This document shows, piece by piece, positions 1 through 11,920 of a stretch of DNA of 64,000 nucleotides; the first letter of the stretch is position 1; each line of letters starts with the position of its first letter. Source of the DNA: Caprimulgus europaeus (Eukaryota; Chordata; Aves; Caprimulgiformes; Caprimulgidae); assembly GCA_907165065.1 (NCBI GenBank), contig OU015523.1:25385834-25449833 (forward strand), read 5' to 3'. The notes under the pieces were generated by a model, which ran no database searches, was not told the DNA's origin, and saw nothing but the letters and a program-made list of their open reading frames with translations. The translations under genes and the position numbers were made by a program.

Positions 1-320
1 GCATTAAATGTTTTTCAGTGACAGAATGACCAGGAGTAAAATGGATGTTAAACTGTGCCCACAAAATTCATCTGTTTTTAAAAGTGGGCAACTACATATT
101 CCAACAACTCATCTGGGGAAACTAAAGTAACCATTCACTTTTGCCCTTCTTTATACAGTGCCAGCTGCTGGCAGTGAAATATTAACCTTTCTTGCCCTCC
201 CTTCATTACACAGCACAGTTGGAGCATAAGGAAAGCACACCCTATAGTTTGTCTGTAATTTAACCTGTACCTCTCAATACTTTGAATTTTTCAGGAACTG
301 ATTTTAGGGAGATATTCTAG
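1..320. other. Unique AT-rich DNA, nothing recognised
   Basis: No open frame of note, no repeat and no RNA-like structure were seen. It ends where an old CR1 tail begins. Confidence 0.6.
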
Positions 321-645
321 AATCAAAAACCCCAGAACAAATAGATTGGAAGGGACCTCTGGAGGCTCTCTAGTCCAAACTCCAGTTAAAGTAAGGCTAA
401 TTGAAGACTTTTTCCACTTGAATTTTGAAAATCTCTGAGGATGGAGTGTCCACGGCATTCCTGGGCACCTGTGCCAGTGCTTGGCTGCTCTTATAGTGAA
501 GCAATCTTTTCTGATATCCAGCTAGGACTTTGTCTTCTCTATAACTCCCCTTTAAACACAAAGGGAAGAATTTTCAATGACATTTCTATGCTGATAGTTT
601 TTCTCCACTTAAAGTCTTCTACTCTTTGTTCTTTATTTCACAATT
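321..645 (-). mobile_element. CR1: Old, diverged CR1 LINE 3' fragment
   Basis: Read on the minus strand this is the 3' part of a CR1 non-LTR retrotransposon. The diagnostic block is at 343-376, where the plus strand reads GATTGGAAGGGACCTCTGG and then CTAGTCCAAACTCC, the reverse complement of the conserved CR1 3' untranslated region. A second block at about 441-485 (a GAGTGTCCACGGCATTCCTG-like stretch) matches the end of ORF2. It is clearly more diverged than the other CR1 tails here, and the terminal octamer repeat is unrecognisable, so it is one of the older insertions. The 68-codon plus-strand frame at 441-647 is only an antisense shadow. Confidence 0.75.
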
Positions 646-775
646 AGCAATAGGTTGTTGCATGGTTGCATTTAGCACTTCAAAACCAGGTCCATTTCTT
701 CACCATCCTAGAGCAAGCTTATTATCAAGAAACATGACTAAATAACTCTAAGTATTTGACCAAAAGGCAGATTTT

Positions 776-1141
776 TGTTGGTGCTTTAAGAGCCGAAGCT
801 GCGGGCAGCCTCAGCCTTGAGCAATTGATTACTGACCTTGAGAGAAAAATAAAACAGACTAAGAAGCAAGAATGTGTATGAGACAAGATAAGGGATTATT
901 ATGTGCTGTAATCAGTAACCAGTCAGAAGTAAAAGAATGGCCGTGAACAGGTGGATTTATCCAATCATGTCACTTGTTCAGGCATGTGTGTGATAAGGGG
1001 TAATGAATCAAAAGTGAGAGTGCCGCGTACTTGGGGCGTGCTGGAGGAAAAAAGGATATATAAGCAGTGCAAAGCTTCAATAAAGTGCTGATCCTGATGC
1101 CTGAACACATCTTGGTGTTGGTCATTTCTTCATCTGCTGCA
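776..1141 (+). mobile_element. Solo LTR of an endogenous retrovirus (366 bp)
   Basis: The element begins TGTTGGTGC and ends CTGCTGCA, giving the TG...CA ends of a retroviral LTR. It is flanked by GATTTT (770-775) and GGTTTT (1142-1147), which fits a 6-bp target-site duplication with one mismatch. A TATA box (TATATAA, 1057-1063) and poly(A) signal (AATAAA, 1079-1084) fix the plus orientation. The signal lies only 22 bp after the TATA box, so it sits just upstream of the expected start site; short-R alpharetrovirus-like (class II) LTRs have this layout, and the 6-bp duplication fits class II. No gag, pol or env lies next to it, so it is probably a solo LTR left by LTR-LTR recombination. Family not assigned. 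Confidence 0.75.
1057..1084 (+). promoter_or_regulatory. LTR TATA box and poly(A) signal
   Basis: TATATAA at 1057-1063 and AATAAA at 1079-1084. This is the core promoter and 3' processing signal of the LTR at 776-1141. Whether it is still used cannot be told from sequence. Confidence 0.65.
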
Positions 1142-3216
1142 GGTTTTGAATTTTTAAGTGATGACTTTTTAAATGGGAAAATATCTGTATAGTTTGAGCA
1201 GTTTGAGCAAACTACTTCACTACTATCTCTTTTTTTTTTTTTTTTTTTTCCCCTCTCTCTTTGCATGGTACTGCATAGATGTATTATTACTCTCACTTTT
1301 TTACCTTGCATTTATAGGCAGGAAAACAGGATATTTATTTTAGGTAGGATTTTTCCTAGCTCACAAGGACATAATGAGTATAAATACAAAAATTACTTTA
1401 TGCCTACCTCAGAAAAAAATGTGCCTTAACAAAAGAATTTGTACATTCTTTTAGAATTATAGTACTTTTCCAGAATCCAGTCAGGAAAATTTTTGAAGGG
1501 ACAAAATGATCACTGACATATATTGGAAATTATACAACTATTAGCTGTCTGTCTCTGAAAGGCTTCTTTCCCTAGTTAAGATCCTCTTTGAACTGGTCTT
1601 AATCCATCACTGCTGGCAGAGTGGCATCTGAACCTTTCTATAATTCTTATAAAAAATTTCTACCTCTTTAATTCAAATAAGCCTTCTAAGTTGTGTTTTA
1701 CGTTTCATGACATGGCAATGCTGCATCATGGTCCAAAGATGCATGATGCAAAGTTCTTGTCCTTTCTAGAACAAGCTTGTTACACCAGTACTGTATGATC
1801 TTAACTTCATATCAGAAATGCAAAGATGAAAATGATGCCATAGTAAACACAATTTTATCCACTTAAACTGTTACAAAAAATACCTTGCAGCTTGCTGTGA
1901 GCAAACACTTGTTTTTGTTTCCCATGTATAGAACCTAAATGTGTATACCATATATTGGGAAAACGCAGCTCCCATGGAGATCCTCACAATTGCCCTCTAA
2001 TACTACATTCCTGTGGTTTCTCTTTGCTTGAAATACTCCACTACCACTTACTTTGTCTTTTCATGAATTTCTACAATTTTTGTGATTTTTGAGTTTATTT
2101 TTTTTCCCTAAAGGAATCTTCAAGCATATACCTGACTTACTAAATGTAAAGATATGTGCTATAAGCAACCTTTAGTAAACAGTCTCTCAAAGAAAAATGT
2201 ATCAGGGCACTTTCTGTCTCTGTCATGTATTCATGACAAATATTCTGTCTTGTCTTAGAAAGGTAGCAATGAGGGAATTGCTTTCAGAATACCACCACAA
2301 GATGAGACAAAAGTGACTCTTTTTTTGTGGTCTTTCATTAGTAATCTTTGTAACACAAGTATAATCCCCACAATGAAATGCAGACATCACTCAGGTTACT
2401 GAACACGTTTTAAGTAGCAACAAATTTAGGAAGCAGGTAAACAGAGATTGTTTATACTCTGATGGAGACAAGTAATAGGGCTGTAAGGGACATCTATAGA
2501 CAATGACATAGTGACTAATGAAAAAAAATGAAAAAGCAATTGGAAAATTTTATTCCTTATTCCTTCTATGAAAAATAAGTAGGAAAAACACCATGCAAAC
2601 TGGAAAAAAATGCAAAACTTGAAGTTGTCTGATATCCTTCCTGTTATGTTAAAAGAAATGTGGATCTGGAAGCAAGCAAGAGGGGAAAAAAATCCAAAAC
2701 AAATAATCAACTTGTTTACTAGGAAGATCACAGCAGCTGGATGAGCAGCAGGAGTGGTATGGGATGGTCTGGCCCAAGCCCATGCTCCACAGACACACAC
2801 AGCCTCCTTGCAGGAGTGACAATATGCCCAGCCAATAACCTCTTAGAAAAAAATATAACTTTAGCACTCCTCCCACAGACTGATGAGTCATGCTAAGCAA
2901 GGGGCCACGCAGCTTCTGAGACTGGATTAACGGTCTTGTGGGTTTCTTTTTCTGCTTCCCTTTTGTTTTCAGTTTTCCCAATTCTGATCTTATAGTCAGA
3001 TCCTTCCCATGAAATCCTGTGCTTGCTGTTTCCTAAATCAGCTGCTATTGAGCCAGCTGTCTCAGCACAAGGACACATATAACCTTTGGTCACGGCTGGG
3101 ACTGTACCTCCTGGAGGGGTATTGGAGCCTGCGAGGGTGCTGTTAGCATCGATGTTGGAACAGCCATGTGAGCAGCCTGAAAATCTTTCAGGCATTTTGT
3201 CTACTCCAAAGAAAAG
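1142..3216. other. Unique non-coding DNA with a T20 run
   Basis: T20 at 1230-1249 is followed by a short CT-rich stretch. A small imperfect hairpin is formed by TGCATCAT (1722-1729) and ATGATGCA (1743-1750). Several short overlapping minus-strand frames at 2426-3195 show no domain. No transposon was recognised; the moderately GC-richer stretch 2740-3190 could hide an old one. Confidence 0.5.
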
Positions 3217-3520
3217 ATGCAGAATGATTTATTTTGCTCAGTTTGTGTCCATTTCCCCTTGATGTTTTTCTTTCATTTTCCTACATCATATCTTTTTTTT
3301 CCTTTTCCCTTTCTCTTCCCAATAACTTTTTGCTTGCTCTGTGCTCACTGTATTGCTGCTATCCCTCTTCGTACTTTCTTCTCTTTTCCTCTCTTTACTG
3401 TTTCCCACTTTCTCTTTTCTCCTTCCTTTTGCTTTATTCATTCACATCTGTTGTAATTCCTCCTGTTTCCTTTCTTCAGTTATCCTCATCTTTTTCCAGT
3501 CAGATGCTTCTTCCATTTTG
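3217..3520 (+). repeat. Pyrimidine-rich low-complexity tract
   Basis: About 300 bases dominated by C and T on the plus strand, made of irregular TTTCC, CTTTT and TCTCTTT words. Three overlapping plus-strand frames (3217-3706) exist only because stop codons are rare in such DNA; their products are Phe/Ser/Leu runs with no domain. Confidence 0.6.
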
Positions 3521-4952
3521 CAAAATTACACTGTAATAGCTTCATTTGTTTTCAAATTCATTTTTCATGGCTACACACAGCAAAGTACTGGCAAAAACAC
3601 TTGCATGCTACATAAAGAGTCAGAGGACTTTAAACAGCCTGAAACTCTGCGCTTTCTGAGAAGGCCCTGGCTCCCATCAACCCTGAGAAAACTACTGAGG
3701 AGATGAAAATAGTGGACAGTCAGGCACAGTGGCCTCTGTCACTGCAGTCCAATATGCCCTCCTATGTACATTGTCTTTCTCTCCTTCTGGCTGTTATGGG
3801 GTGCTGAGGTGTTCAAAGCCCAAAAATGGTGAATTCAACTTAAATAGAGTGAGTTTGGCAAAGCCATGCACAGCACCAGGGTATTTCAGTGCTCAGATAC
3901 TCAGCAGCTGAGTCAGTGAGGCAAAAGTTCAAAGAAGGGCAGCATCTACAATCAGAAACATGTTTTTGTCCTGAAGACTAGAAAAGTTAAAAATAGGAAC
4001 ATGTGGGCCTAATTATAGAACAAAGAAAAAAGGAGCTAGAAAAAGGAACAATTTGGGGAAATTAGGAACAGTTGATCAACCAGAAGACTGAAAACAAAGT
4101 CAGATACTGCTCCTGCTTTCCTTGTAGAAGAGATCTGAATCATGTAACATGACCTACACTCTGCATGGGAATAAAATGCATGGGGGGCTAAAAACATGAG
4201 ACGTGCACTTGACAGGATGATATTGTATAGAAAGAATAGTAGTTAACTTTGTCCTTGTAGAAGCTGCATAGGCACAGAGGCTGTAACAGTCTTCAAAGCC
4301 CACAAAATACAAAACCTGTTGGCAGAGACCTGCCTGAGCTTTGAGCAAGCCAGCCTCTGCCCTTTTTCCTGGGCCATCACAGCCTTGCTTCCTGTAAGCT
4401 GTTGAGTGTAGGATTGGATGGATTCTCCTTAATGGCTTAATGAAATATATCTTCAAGCAGTGGTAAGACTTTAAAAAGCATCAGGTTTAACTCTATGTCT
4501 CTTTTGGAATATGATGCTTCATCTGGTATATCTGTATGTATACAACTGTTCCTAGACATTAAAACTCTAATCAATACAATAGGAAATTGGCGGAAGATGT
4601 ATTACAATTTGAAAATGCAGTGACCTCATGATGCCAGACTGCAGCCAAGCTTCCTTTTGACTTGGACTTAAATCCTACACAAGGGCTTAGATTTCTTGAC
4701 CCAATTACTTCTGCTCGTTCTGAATGGCTTCCATGCTTGTACAGATGGTAGAAGATTGTCTCAGCTATAAGGTAAAGAAGCAGCCTATCAGAGTAAATTG
4801 GTGGCCAAACCAAACATGGAAATTACAGAATCAGCGTACTAGATGGCTGCTGTTCTTTCTTCTTGCTCTGATTCCAGCAGGGCATGTTTAAATGTCCATC
4901 TGGCTCTATGCACTGCTCCAGTGCTCCAGCTAGACTTTTGTTTTCACATTTT
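3521..4952. other. Unique non-coding DNA
   Basis: Short frames on both strands but no recognisable protein, repeat or RNA. It ends at the 5' truncation point of the next CR1. Confidence 0.5.
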
Positions 4953-5459
4953 CCAGTACCATCTGGAGCCCCCAACACAAGAGAGACATGGACCAGTTAG
5001 AATGAGTCCAGAGGAGGCCAAGAGGATCATCCAAGGGCTGGAGCACCTCTCCTATGAGGACAGGCTGAGGGAGTTGGGCTGTTCAGCCTGGAGAAGAGAA
5101 GGCTTCAGGGAGATCTTATAGCAGCCTTCCAATACCTGAAGGGACCTACAGGAAAGCTGGGGAGGGACTTTTCATAAGGGCAGTTAATGACAGGATAAGG
5201 GGGAATGGCTTTAAGCTAATAGAGGGTAGGTTTAGATTAGATATTAGGAAGAAATTCTTCACTGTGAGGGTGGTGAGACACTGGAACAGGTTGCCCAAGG
5301 AAGTTGTGGATGCCCCCTCCCTGGAAGTGTTTAAGGCCAGGTTGGATGAGGCTTTGAGCAACCTGGTCTAGTGGAAGGTGTCCCTGCTGATGGCAGGAAG
5401 GTTGGAACTAGATGATCTTTAAGGTTCCTTCCAACCCAAATCATTCTATCATTCTATGA
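4953..5459 (+). mobile_element. CR1: CR1 LINE, 5'-truncated, 3' end intact
   Basis: Plus-strand CR1 holding the C-terminal end of ORF2 and the 3' untranslated region. The reading frame shows GLEHLSYEDRLRELG (about 5035-5078) and, after a lost frame, sequence that would encode the FTVRVVRHWNRLP-type end (about 5255-5300). The tail runs GGTTCCTTCCAACCC and ends in ATTCTATC/ATTCTATG repeats at 5443-5458, the CR1 terminus. The ORF is interrupted (a stop after 5119 and indels), so it is dead. The closest relatives here by eye are the copies at 42470, 50208 and 58507. Confidence 0.93.
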
Positions 5460-8400
5460 CTTCCTGGTAATATCTTACTTTACAATGATGAAACATTGTC
5501 TTTTTGTTCTAGCATTTATAGCATAAACTTTTGTGTACTGAATCTAGATTGAGAATCTTATGCAGATACATAACTGCTTCTTCCCATTAAAATCTTCCTA
5601 GTACAAACCAGAGAAATGCCATGGTATTAGCATGGTAAAGTCAGAGTCATTATGAGCCTTCAGAGGGCACAAGAGCTAACTATATCATCTAGCTAACACA
5701 GAAGCAGTAAAACTTTGGGTGATCAACACTGGTGATCAACTAGGAAAAAGTAAAATTTCTTCTTCCAGCCCATTTTATTAGTGTAAGTACTGTCCCTTTG
5801 GAACAAGAACAAATCTCAGCCAACCTTGAGGGTTTGCACTCCAAACCCAACCCTGTCCCATACAGTAGTGCAAAAAATGATGCAGGACTACACTTATTAC
5901 CCAACCATGCAACATCTTATCATATTTTCCTCATAACTGTTTTTGGGCACAGTGATACTCAAATTAAATGCTGATAACTGAATAGTCATTTTATCATTGA
6001 AGCCCTCTGCTGTGCTTTTCTATGCCCATAGAGCTGCTCAGATACAGCAGAAATCCATACTTTGAAGCAATCTGAAGAAATTTATTTTGGATCACTTTTT
6101 CTTGGAACACAGCAAAGGAAAAATACAAATTTTTAAAAGCACTCTGACACAGAAATGATAAGAGTCTCTGAAACCTATTGCAGAAATATGCAATGATTTT
6201 TTTTTTTAATTGACTAACATTGCTCATTTTTGTTTACATCTTTCCAGTTTGTTTTGGACAGGGTATGTTCAGACAGACACATCTGGCTGTATATGTTTAC
6301 AAGTCTGTGAATTACTAATGAACAAGAATGCTCTGAGCTCCACTCACTTTCCTATCCTTGGGTACCTGGTACCAGAGGGTCTCCATGGCATCTTGTGCTT
6401 GAGGACAGAGGTCTCCTGTATTCAAACCCTGTGTGGCATCTGTCTGCCCAGTGCTGATGGATGCTGTACAGCATCTCAAATGACACTAGGTGACTGAATC
6501 AAACCCCTGAAGTAAATACTCTAAACAGCTGAAAATAGATTTATTTTCAGCAAATAATTTCCATTTTGGGATGGTTCAGGGACTGCATATATGCTTGTAT
6601 CAATTCTCCAGATGGCAGTGCACTTGCAGTCTGAGTTTTAGGCATACCTTATTATGTGGAATTATAAAATGTAAAGCTGAAACCATTTTTTTGGGCAAAA
6701 AATCCTCCAAGGAGGGAAATGTATTACAGTTTCTGTATTTTTACTTTTTATTTTACTCCTGAATGCTTCCAGCAAAGTATCAGTATTACATGATAAATAT
6801 TGGAATAATTATAACTATACAGTGCCCATACAACTTTTCTCTGAGATTTTACAGCTTAGCTGAATTATTACACTGTATCATCTGTACATTATTCTTGACA
6901 TCTAGAAAGAGTGGAAAATATGTTAAAAATATATATTTGAACTAAATGCACTATGATCAACTTGCCTCTAAACACAGATGTTCTTTATTTGCTTCAGATA
7001 ATAAACAAGGATATGAGAAAACATTCTTTTGGGTCCAGGTGATCTCTATGAACAGTCTGGCTTCCTTTTATGCCCATCTGCATCTCGTGTGGACAATGCC
7101 ACCCATACCTTTAATAAAGTGGCCATCTCCATCAAGATATGTCAATGGAGAACACTAGCATCTTTATGCTACAGAAAGTATTTCTAGTCACCAAAAAAAG
7201 AGAAGCCAGTTTTAGAGTACAGTAAATAATTTTTCTCCTGTGGACATCAGAGAATAGTAAGGAACAGGTTGAAAATAGCATTTCTGATTTCCAAAGGAAT
7301 ATTTGAAAGAAATTTTCCTCTTTCCTCCCCAAGGTGTTACTGAAATGAAAATGTCTTTCTGTTTCCAAGCAAAAAAAGTTTCCAAAAAATATTTTCTTGC
7401 TTAACCCCAATACACTGCTGAGACATAAAGTTTAAACACTTATTCCCTGCAGCTCCCAGAGTTTTATTTCTCCTTCTTTTATGTAGGGCTGTTTTGCAAG
7501 TCTTGATATCCAGTGCCTAAATGTGGAAAGGCTGGTAATTTACACTGGAAGTAGCATTTGCAGAACATGTATATCTGGAGTGCTGGTTTGAAAAGAAATT
7601 GTAAAAATGCACTAAAGAGGAAAATTAACTGCCAGAATTAGACTGGCATACCCAAAGATTTTAAAGGCCAAGCTTACTGCATAATGGACTGATTAGCTAC
7701 ATCTAAATTAATTACTGAAATACAGTTAATGCTGGTGTTCTTCAAAATTATGCAAAGATAAAAAGTGCAGCAAACATTGGAATGCATAGAATTAAGCTTT
7801 AGGGTATTCTTTTAAAATATATAGTGTGTTCAGTATTATAAAGTATTGGACGTGTTCAGACAACACTCTACTAGGAGGGTGGCTGAATATTCTCTTCAGT
7901 TTGACCTCAGGGAATTGTTCTTGGTTTAAACTTATGTCTTCTCCCAGTGGCTGTGGAGCTAAGCTTTCCTTCGGTGGGAACATATTCACTAGCAAGCTGG
8001 GAGTTTTCTTTCTGTGTTCCTCTAACAGATTTTTGACTTTCACTTCAGTCCTTGATAACAAGGTCTCCAAGTACCACAAGGAAGTTTGTTGTTGAAACAC
8101 TTAAACCAAAATACTGCTTCAGTCACTGCCCTGGTAGGCTGGATGGGAACTTATGGTAAAGGAACTAAAAGCTCAAGACCCCAGCCTGAATTCAGCAATG
8201 TATATTTCTGTAGGAGGTCAAGGCCTTCAGCTTCCCCAGATAGCTGCCCATCACCTCTATCTGAAAACCCATCTTTACCACTGCCAAAAATGGGTATCCT
8301 AGACTGTGAACTGTGCTTATGTAGATATGTGCAGATAGGAGTATAGTTACTATTTCTTCTCTACTGATTCTGCAACAGTAATGGGTCCATGGGAGGAGTC

Positions 8401-10079
8401 CCTGGACAGCTGAGATCAGAGTGACTGTGCCTAATAGCAGGGCAGCAAGCCATGCCCCAGTCTTGCAGTGGGGATTCTCATTTTCTTCCTGGGTGGCTCC
8501 CACACTATCTGTTCTCACAGGCAGTACTTCAAGCAAGGAGAGAATTGCATGTGCTAAAGGCCAGTTTATCCAGTTTTTACCCAGATTCCCTATTTGGCAT
8601 TTAATCACAAAAATTTCATGCACAAAACTGCTCATGGGGGAGAATTTAGAACATTAAGGCTTCAACTTTCCCCTGTACTGTGTGTGAGTCCATTCCTGGC
8701 TCTACTGCAAAAAACCCCTTTAAGTTAAAGTGAGCTGTAATAGAAATTCCACGCTTACACATGCTGGAGTTTCATTTCAGTGACATCATTTATCTTTGAA
8801 GGGAAGAAGTTCACATTATAGGATTCAAAAAGAGCACCAAGAATGAAATCAGTAGAAAGATGTCAGATTTCCAAAGGACATACCATACGTGGATCATACT
8901 TGGGTTCATTTCTTGAGATTTGTATTTATAACCAAAATATCTTAGTTAATAAATTGCAACCTTGAAAAGCACTTAGAAAATGAAAGCACATTCCTGACAA
9001 TAAAAAAGACTGTGTTAAAAAGCTCATATTATTTTTTGGAAAGGCATAAAGAGAATTTAGGGAGATTTCATGCAGATTCAATAGTGAAAAGGCAGGCCAG
9101 ATAAAAAAACTTAATCATGTTCACTTTCTAGAAGACAAAAGGACAAATACACTTTATGTATGTCAACTTATAGAAATCCTATAGCTCCATAGAGTGTTCT
9201 TGTAACTTAATACATAATGTAGCCTATTTTTAGATCATGGAATATGCTTTCTAACATATTTTTTTGGTTTTCATCTTGTTATGTAAAAGCTAAGTAAAAG
9301 CTGTAAAGAAGACAATGAATCACACAAACACAGGTGAAAAATCCAGCTGTTTTTGAAATGCCTGCAATTAGGTGTGTGAATAATATATAAAACAGTGGAG
9401 CTGATTTAGGAAAGAAATGAAGGGAATATCCAACAGAGGTGAATTCTGTTACTGTTTCAAGTTTTGCATTTAGACACTATGAATGAAAGAGAGAAAAGAA
9501 AATTGGAATGTGAGAATCTCTTTTTACCAGCACTTTCTCTCCTGGGCTGGTACTACATTTCCCTCTGATTGTGTCACTTATGATTTCATACCTTATTGTG
9601 CTCACATGCACCTGCTTAGACAGCTTGCTTATGGGCATTTGACAGCAATAAGAGCAAGTGAGCAGACCAGAGAGTGAAAAGGAAAGCTAGTCAGAGGGTA
9701 GCAGATGGCACAGTTCTGCTTGGTGCTGCTATCCCTAAAAGGCTCATTTGAATACCAACCTAGAAACAAGGAATCCCATATTGTCTTCAGTTCATTGTTT
9801 CTAAATGGTACCAAAAAATAATTTATTACTGTTTATTATTGTGTTAGAAAATTGAACATTGCAAAATCAGCCAACTACAAAATGTAGTAGAGGATGGGAA
9901 AAGGGTCAGTTTACTTGATTTAGGCATTATTCCCTTATGCAAATTTTCACCATTTGGAGAAGTTCTGTGTTGCCTCCCTAGATGACAGCAAAGGTTTGTC
10001 CAAATTTCTTTCTTTTATTCTGACCAACGCATAGGAAAGAACATAAGAATGGGTTTGTAGGGAGGCTTTCTACCATGAC
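5460..10079. other. Unique AT-rich DNA, no gene recognised
   Basis: About 4.6 kb with many short chance frames. The longest, 8192-8635 on the minus strand (147 codons), has no domain and no gene context. A 10-bp word GGTGATCAAC occurs twice at 5718-5740. No transposon was recognised. Confidence 0.5.
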
Positions 10080-10262
10080 TGTCCTTCAGTCTTCAGCAAT
10101 TTGTAGCTGAGATGGCCTAACACTTCACAAATATTTTTATGCTTAATGATCTTGAGTGGGCTTTTTATTCTAGGACTTTACTCAGTTGCTTTTTGAATCC
10201 ATAAAAACTCTTAGGATCCACAAAAAATTCCACAGCTCAGCGAGGTAATATATAAAGAAATA
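10080..10262 (-). mobile_element. Ancient CR1/L3-like LINE relic
   Basis: The plus strand at about 10180-10262 reads like the reverse complement of an ancient CR1-type ORF2 end. Recognisable words are ACTCAGTTGCTTTTTGAATC, then ACTCTTAGGATCCACA and ATTCCACAGCTC, followed by an ATAAAGAAATAC block matching the 'VKKYF'-like coding end. Divergence is high and the limits are approximate. Assigned from memory of the family pattern; it could be a neighbouring clade (L3). Confidence 0.5.
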
Positions 10263-10268
10263 CAATAT

Positions 10269-10335
10269 TTTTGTTTTGATTTGCTTTGTTTTGCTATGGT
10301 TTGTTTTGCTGTGGTTTGTTTTGTTTGTGTTTGAA
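10269..10335 (+). repeat. (TTTTG)n-like simple repeat
   Basis: Degenerate TTTTG/GTTTG units, TTTTGTTTTGATTTG followed by repeated GGTTTGTTTTG words. It lies immediately after the ancient LINE relic. Confidence 0.75.
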
Positions 10336-11397
10336 TCTGCCACATATTAGTTTAGGTCAATTCTCCTACAACAGGTACCTGAATTTAAGCAAACAGAATT
10401 TTCCATTGAAGATTCTCAAAAGACAACTCTGTTGATGGTATAATGAACTTAATTCAGAACTGCTGCTTTGCTTCATGCCCAGAACTGAGACACAAACTAG
10501 GTGCTTGGGTCAGGGAGCCACTACAATAGCTAGAATAATTTACCACTTTTGTGTAACCTTCTGGGCCCTGTTAGGGCTGAGAGAGTGGTTCTCATGTGCT
10601 ATGCATTTTCTGCAAGTGATAAAGTAAAAAGAAATGCCTGTGCTGATGATGTACAGTGGCTAAGCAACCAAGGTACCATAAAGAGTGGCAGTTTACTGAA
10701 GAACCCATATGCTGATTGTAATGTATTGTGCTCAGGAAAAGCCAGAATTCATGTAGTTGAAGCATCAAGACTGGTTTTGTGAGACAACACACATACTGTA
10801 ATTCCTGGGAGTCTATCACTGTTAAATTTAATCTCCCATTCTGTCTCTAGTTTTATTAAAACTGACTGGAGAGGGGACTTTCTCAAAGCAAGTGCCTCTT
10901 TGTACTTAAGTCAGTGTAGAATTCATATGAACTAAGATGTACAAGATGGCACTTTAATAGGTTTAATGAGCAGTAACAGAATATATGCTAGTCACAGCTA
11001 GAGATATTTAAGGAAAGACTTCAGAAAGACAATAGTTTCTATTATCAGTTTGACTTGAGGGGAGGGAAGAGCATGGAAGAGTAGTGTCTATTCCTTACCT
11101 CTCCTTTTTGTATTTTGAGTTTTCAGTAAGTATGATGGTTTGGACTCCACACAGAGGAAATGAGTCTTTTCCATACTGATGAAAATATAGAAGGGAAAAT
11201 TGGTATAGTTCTTCTGGGCTGATGGAAAAATGAAGATTAAGAATGTTGTTAAATTATAATATAGATCTAGTAGAAAATAGAGAATGATGGAAAATACTGA
11301 CAGTCTATCTGGGCTTTAATGAAGGATAACGTTTTCCATTACAGGAAATGAAAAACATTGGAAAACATTTTGAAGAACTACCATTTAAACTTCTGGT
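10336..11397. other. Unique non-coding DNA
   Basis: Overlapping chance frames on both strands around 10549-10819. Nothing else recognised up to the CR1 fragment. Confidence 0.5.
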
Positions 11398-11837
11398 CTC
11401 CAACTAGACTCTGACCCATTGACCACTACTCTCTGGCTTCTTCCCACCAGCCAGTTAATAATCCATCTCACTACCTGCTCATCTAATCCACACTTCCTCA
11501 ATTTATCAGCAAGGATACTGTGGGAGACCGTGTCAAATGCCTTACTGAAATCAAGACAGACCACATCCACTGCTCTACCATCATCCAGCCACCTCATCGT
11601 GTTTTCATAAAAGTCTAGAAGGTTGGTCAAGCACGACTTCCCCTTGGTGAAGCCGTGCTGACTGCCCCTAATGACCCTCTTATCCTTGATATGCCTAGAG
11701 ATGGCACCAAGGATAAGTCGTTCCATCACCTTCCCAGGGATGGAGGTGAGGCTGACCGGTCTGTAGTTACCTGGGTCCTCCTTCTTGCGCTTTTTGAAGA
11801 CTGGAGTGACATTTGCCTTCCTCCAGCCCTCAGGCAC
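11398..11837 (-). pseudogene. CR1 ORF2 RT fragment, uninterrupted
   Basis: About 147 codons open in one frame with no stop or frameshift; coordinates begin at an internal Met, and homology continues upstream to about 11905 in the same frame. Recognisable in order are NYRPVSLTSIPGKVME (RT region 1-2), SQHGFTKGKSCLTNL (region 2a/3) and CLDFSKAFDTVSH (motif A with its catalytic Asp). Motif C (FADD) is not present because the fragment ends before it, so no active polymerase is possible. The clean frame suggests a fairly recent or slowly decayed copy. The 63- and 93-codon plus-strand frames here are antisense shadows. Confidence 0.9.
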
Positions 11838-11905
11838 CTCTCCCGTTCCCCACGACTTAGCAAAGATGATGGAGAGTGGTCTAGCAATGACTTCAGCCAG
11901 CTAAC
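11398..11905 (-). mobile_element. CR1: Internal CR1 fragment: RT domain only, both ends missing
   Basis: Minus-strand CR1 ORF2 segment covering the N-terminal half of the RT domain. Similarity stops near 11398, just after a GSESSWRP-like motif, and on the other side near 11905 after an LAEVIARPLSIIF-like motif. The rest of RT, the 3' untranslated region and the octamer tail are absent. CR1 copies normally keep the 3' end because integration starts there, so a copy without it implies later deletion or rearrangement. Near the 5' edge a short direct repeat is present (AATGACTTCAGC-containing, 11881-11920). Confidence 0.9.
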
Positions 11906-11920
11906 AATGACTTCAGCAAG

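Noticed and set aside
8192-8635. 147-codon minus-strand frame
   Set aside because: No domain, family resemblance or splice context; a frame of this length can occur by chance in 64 kb.
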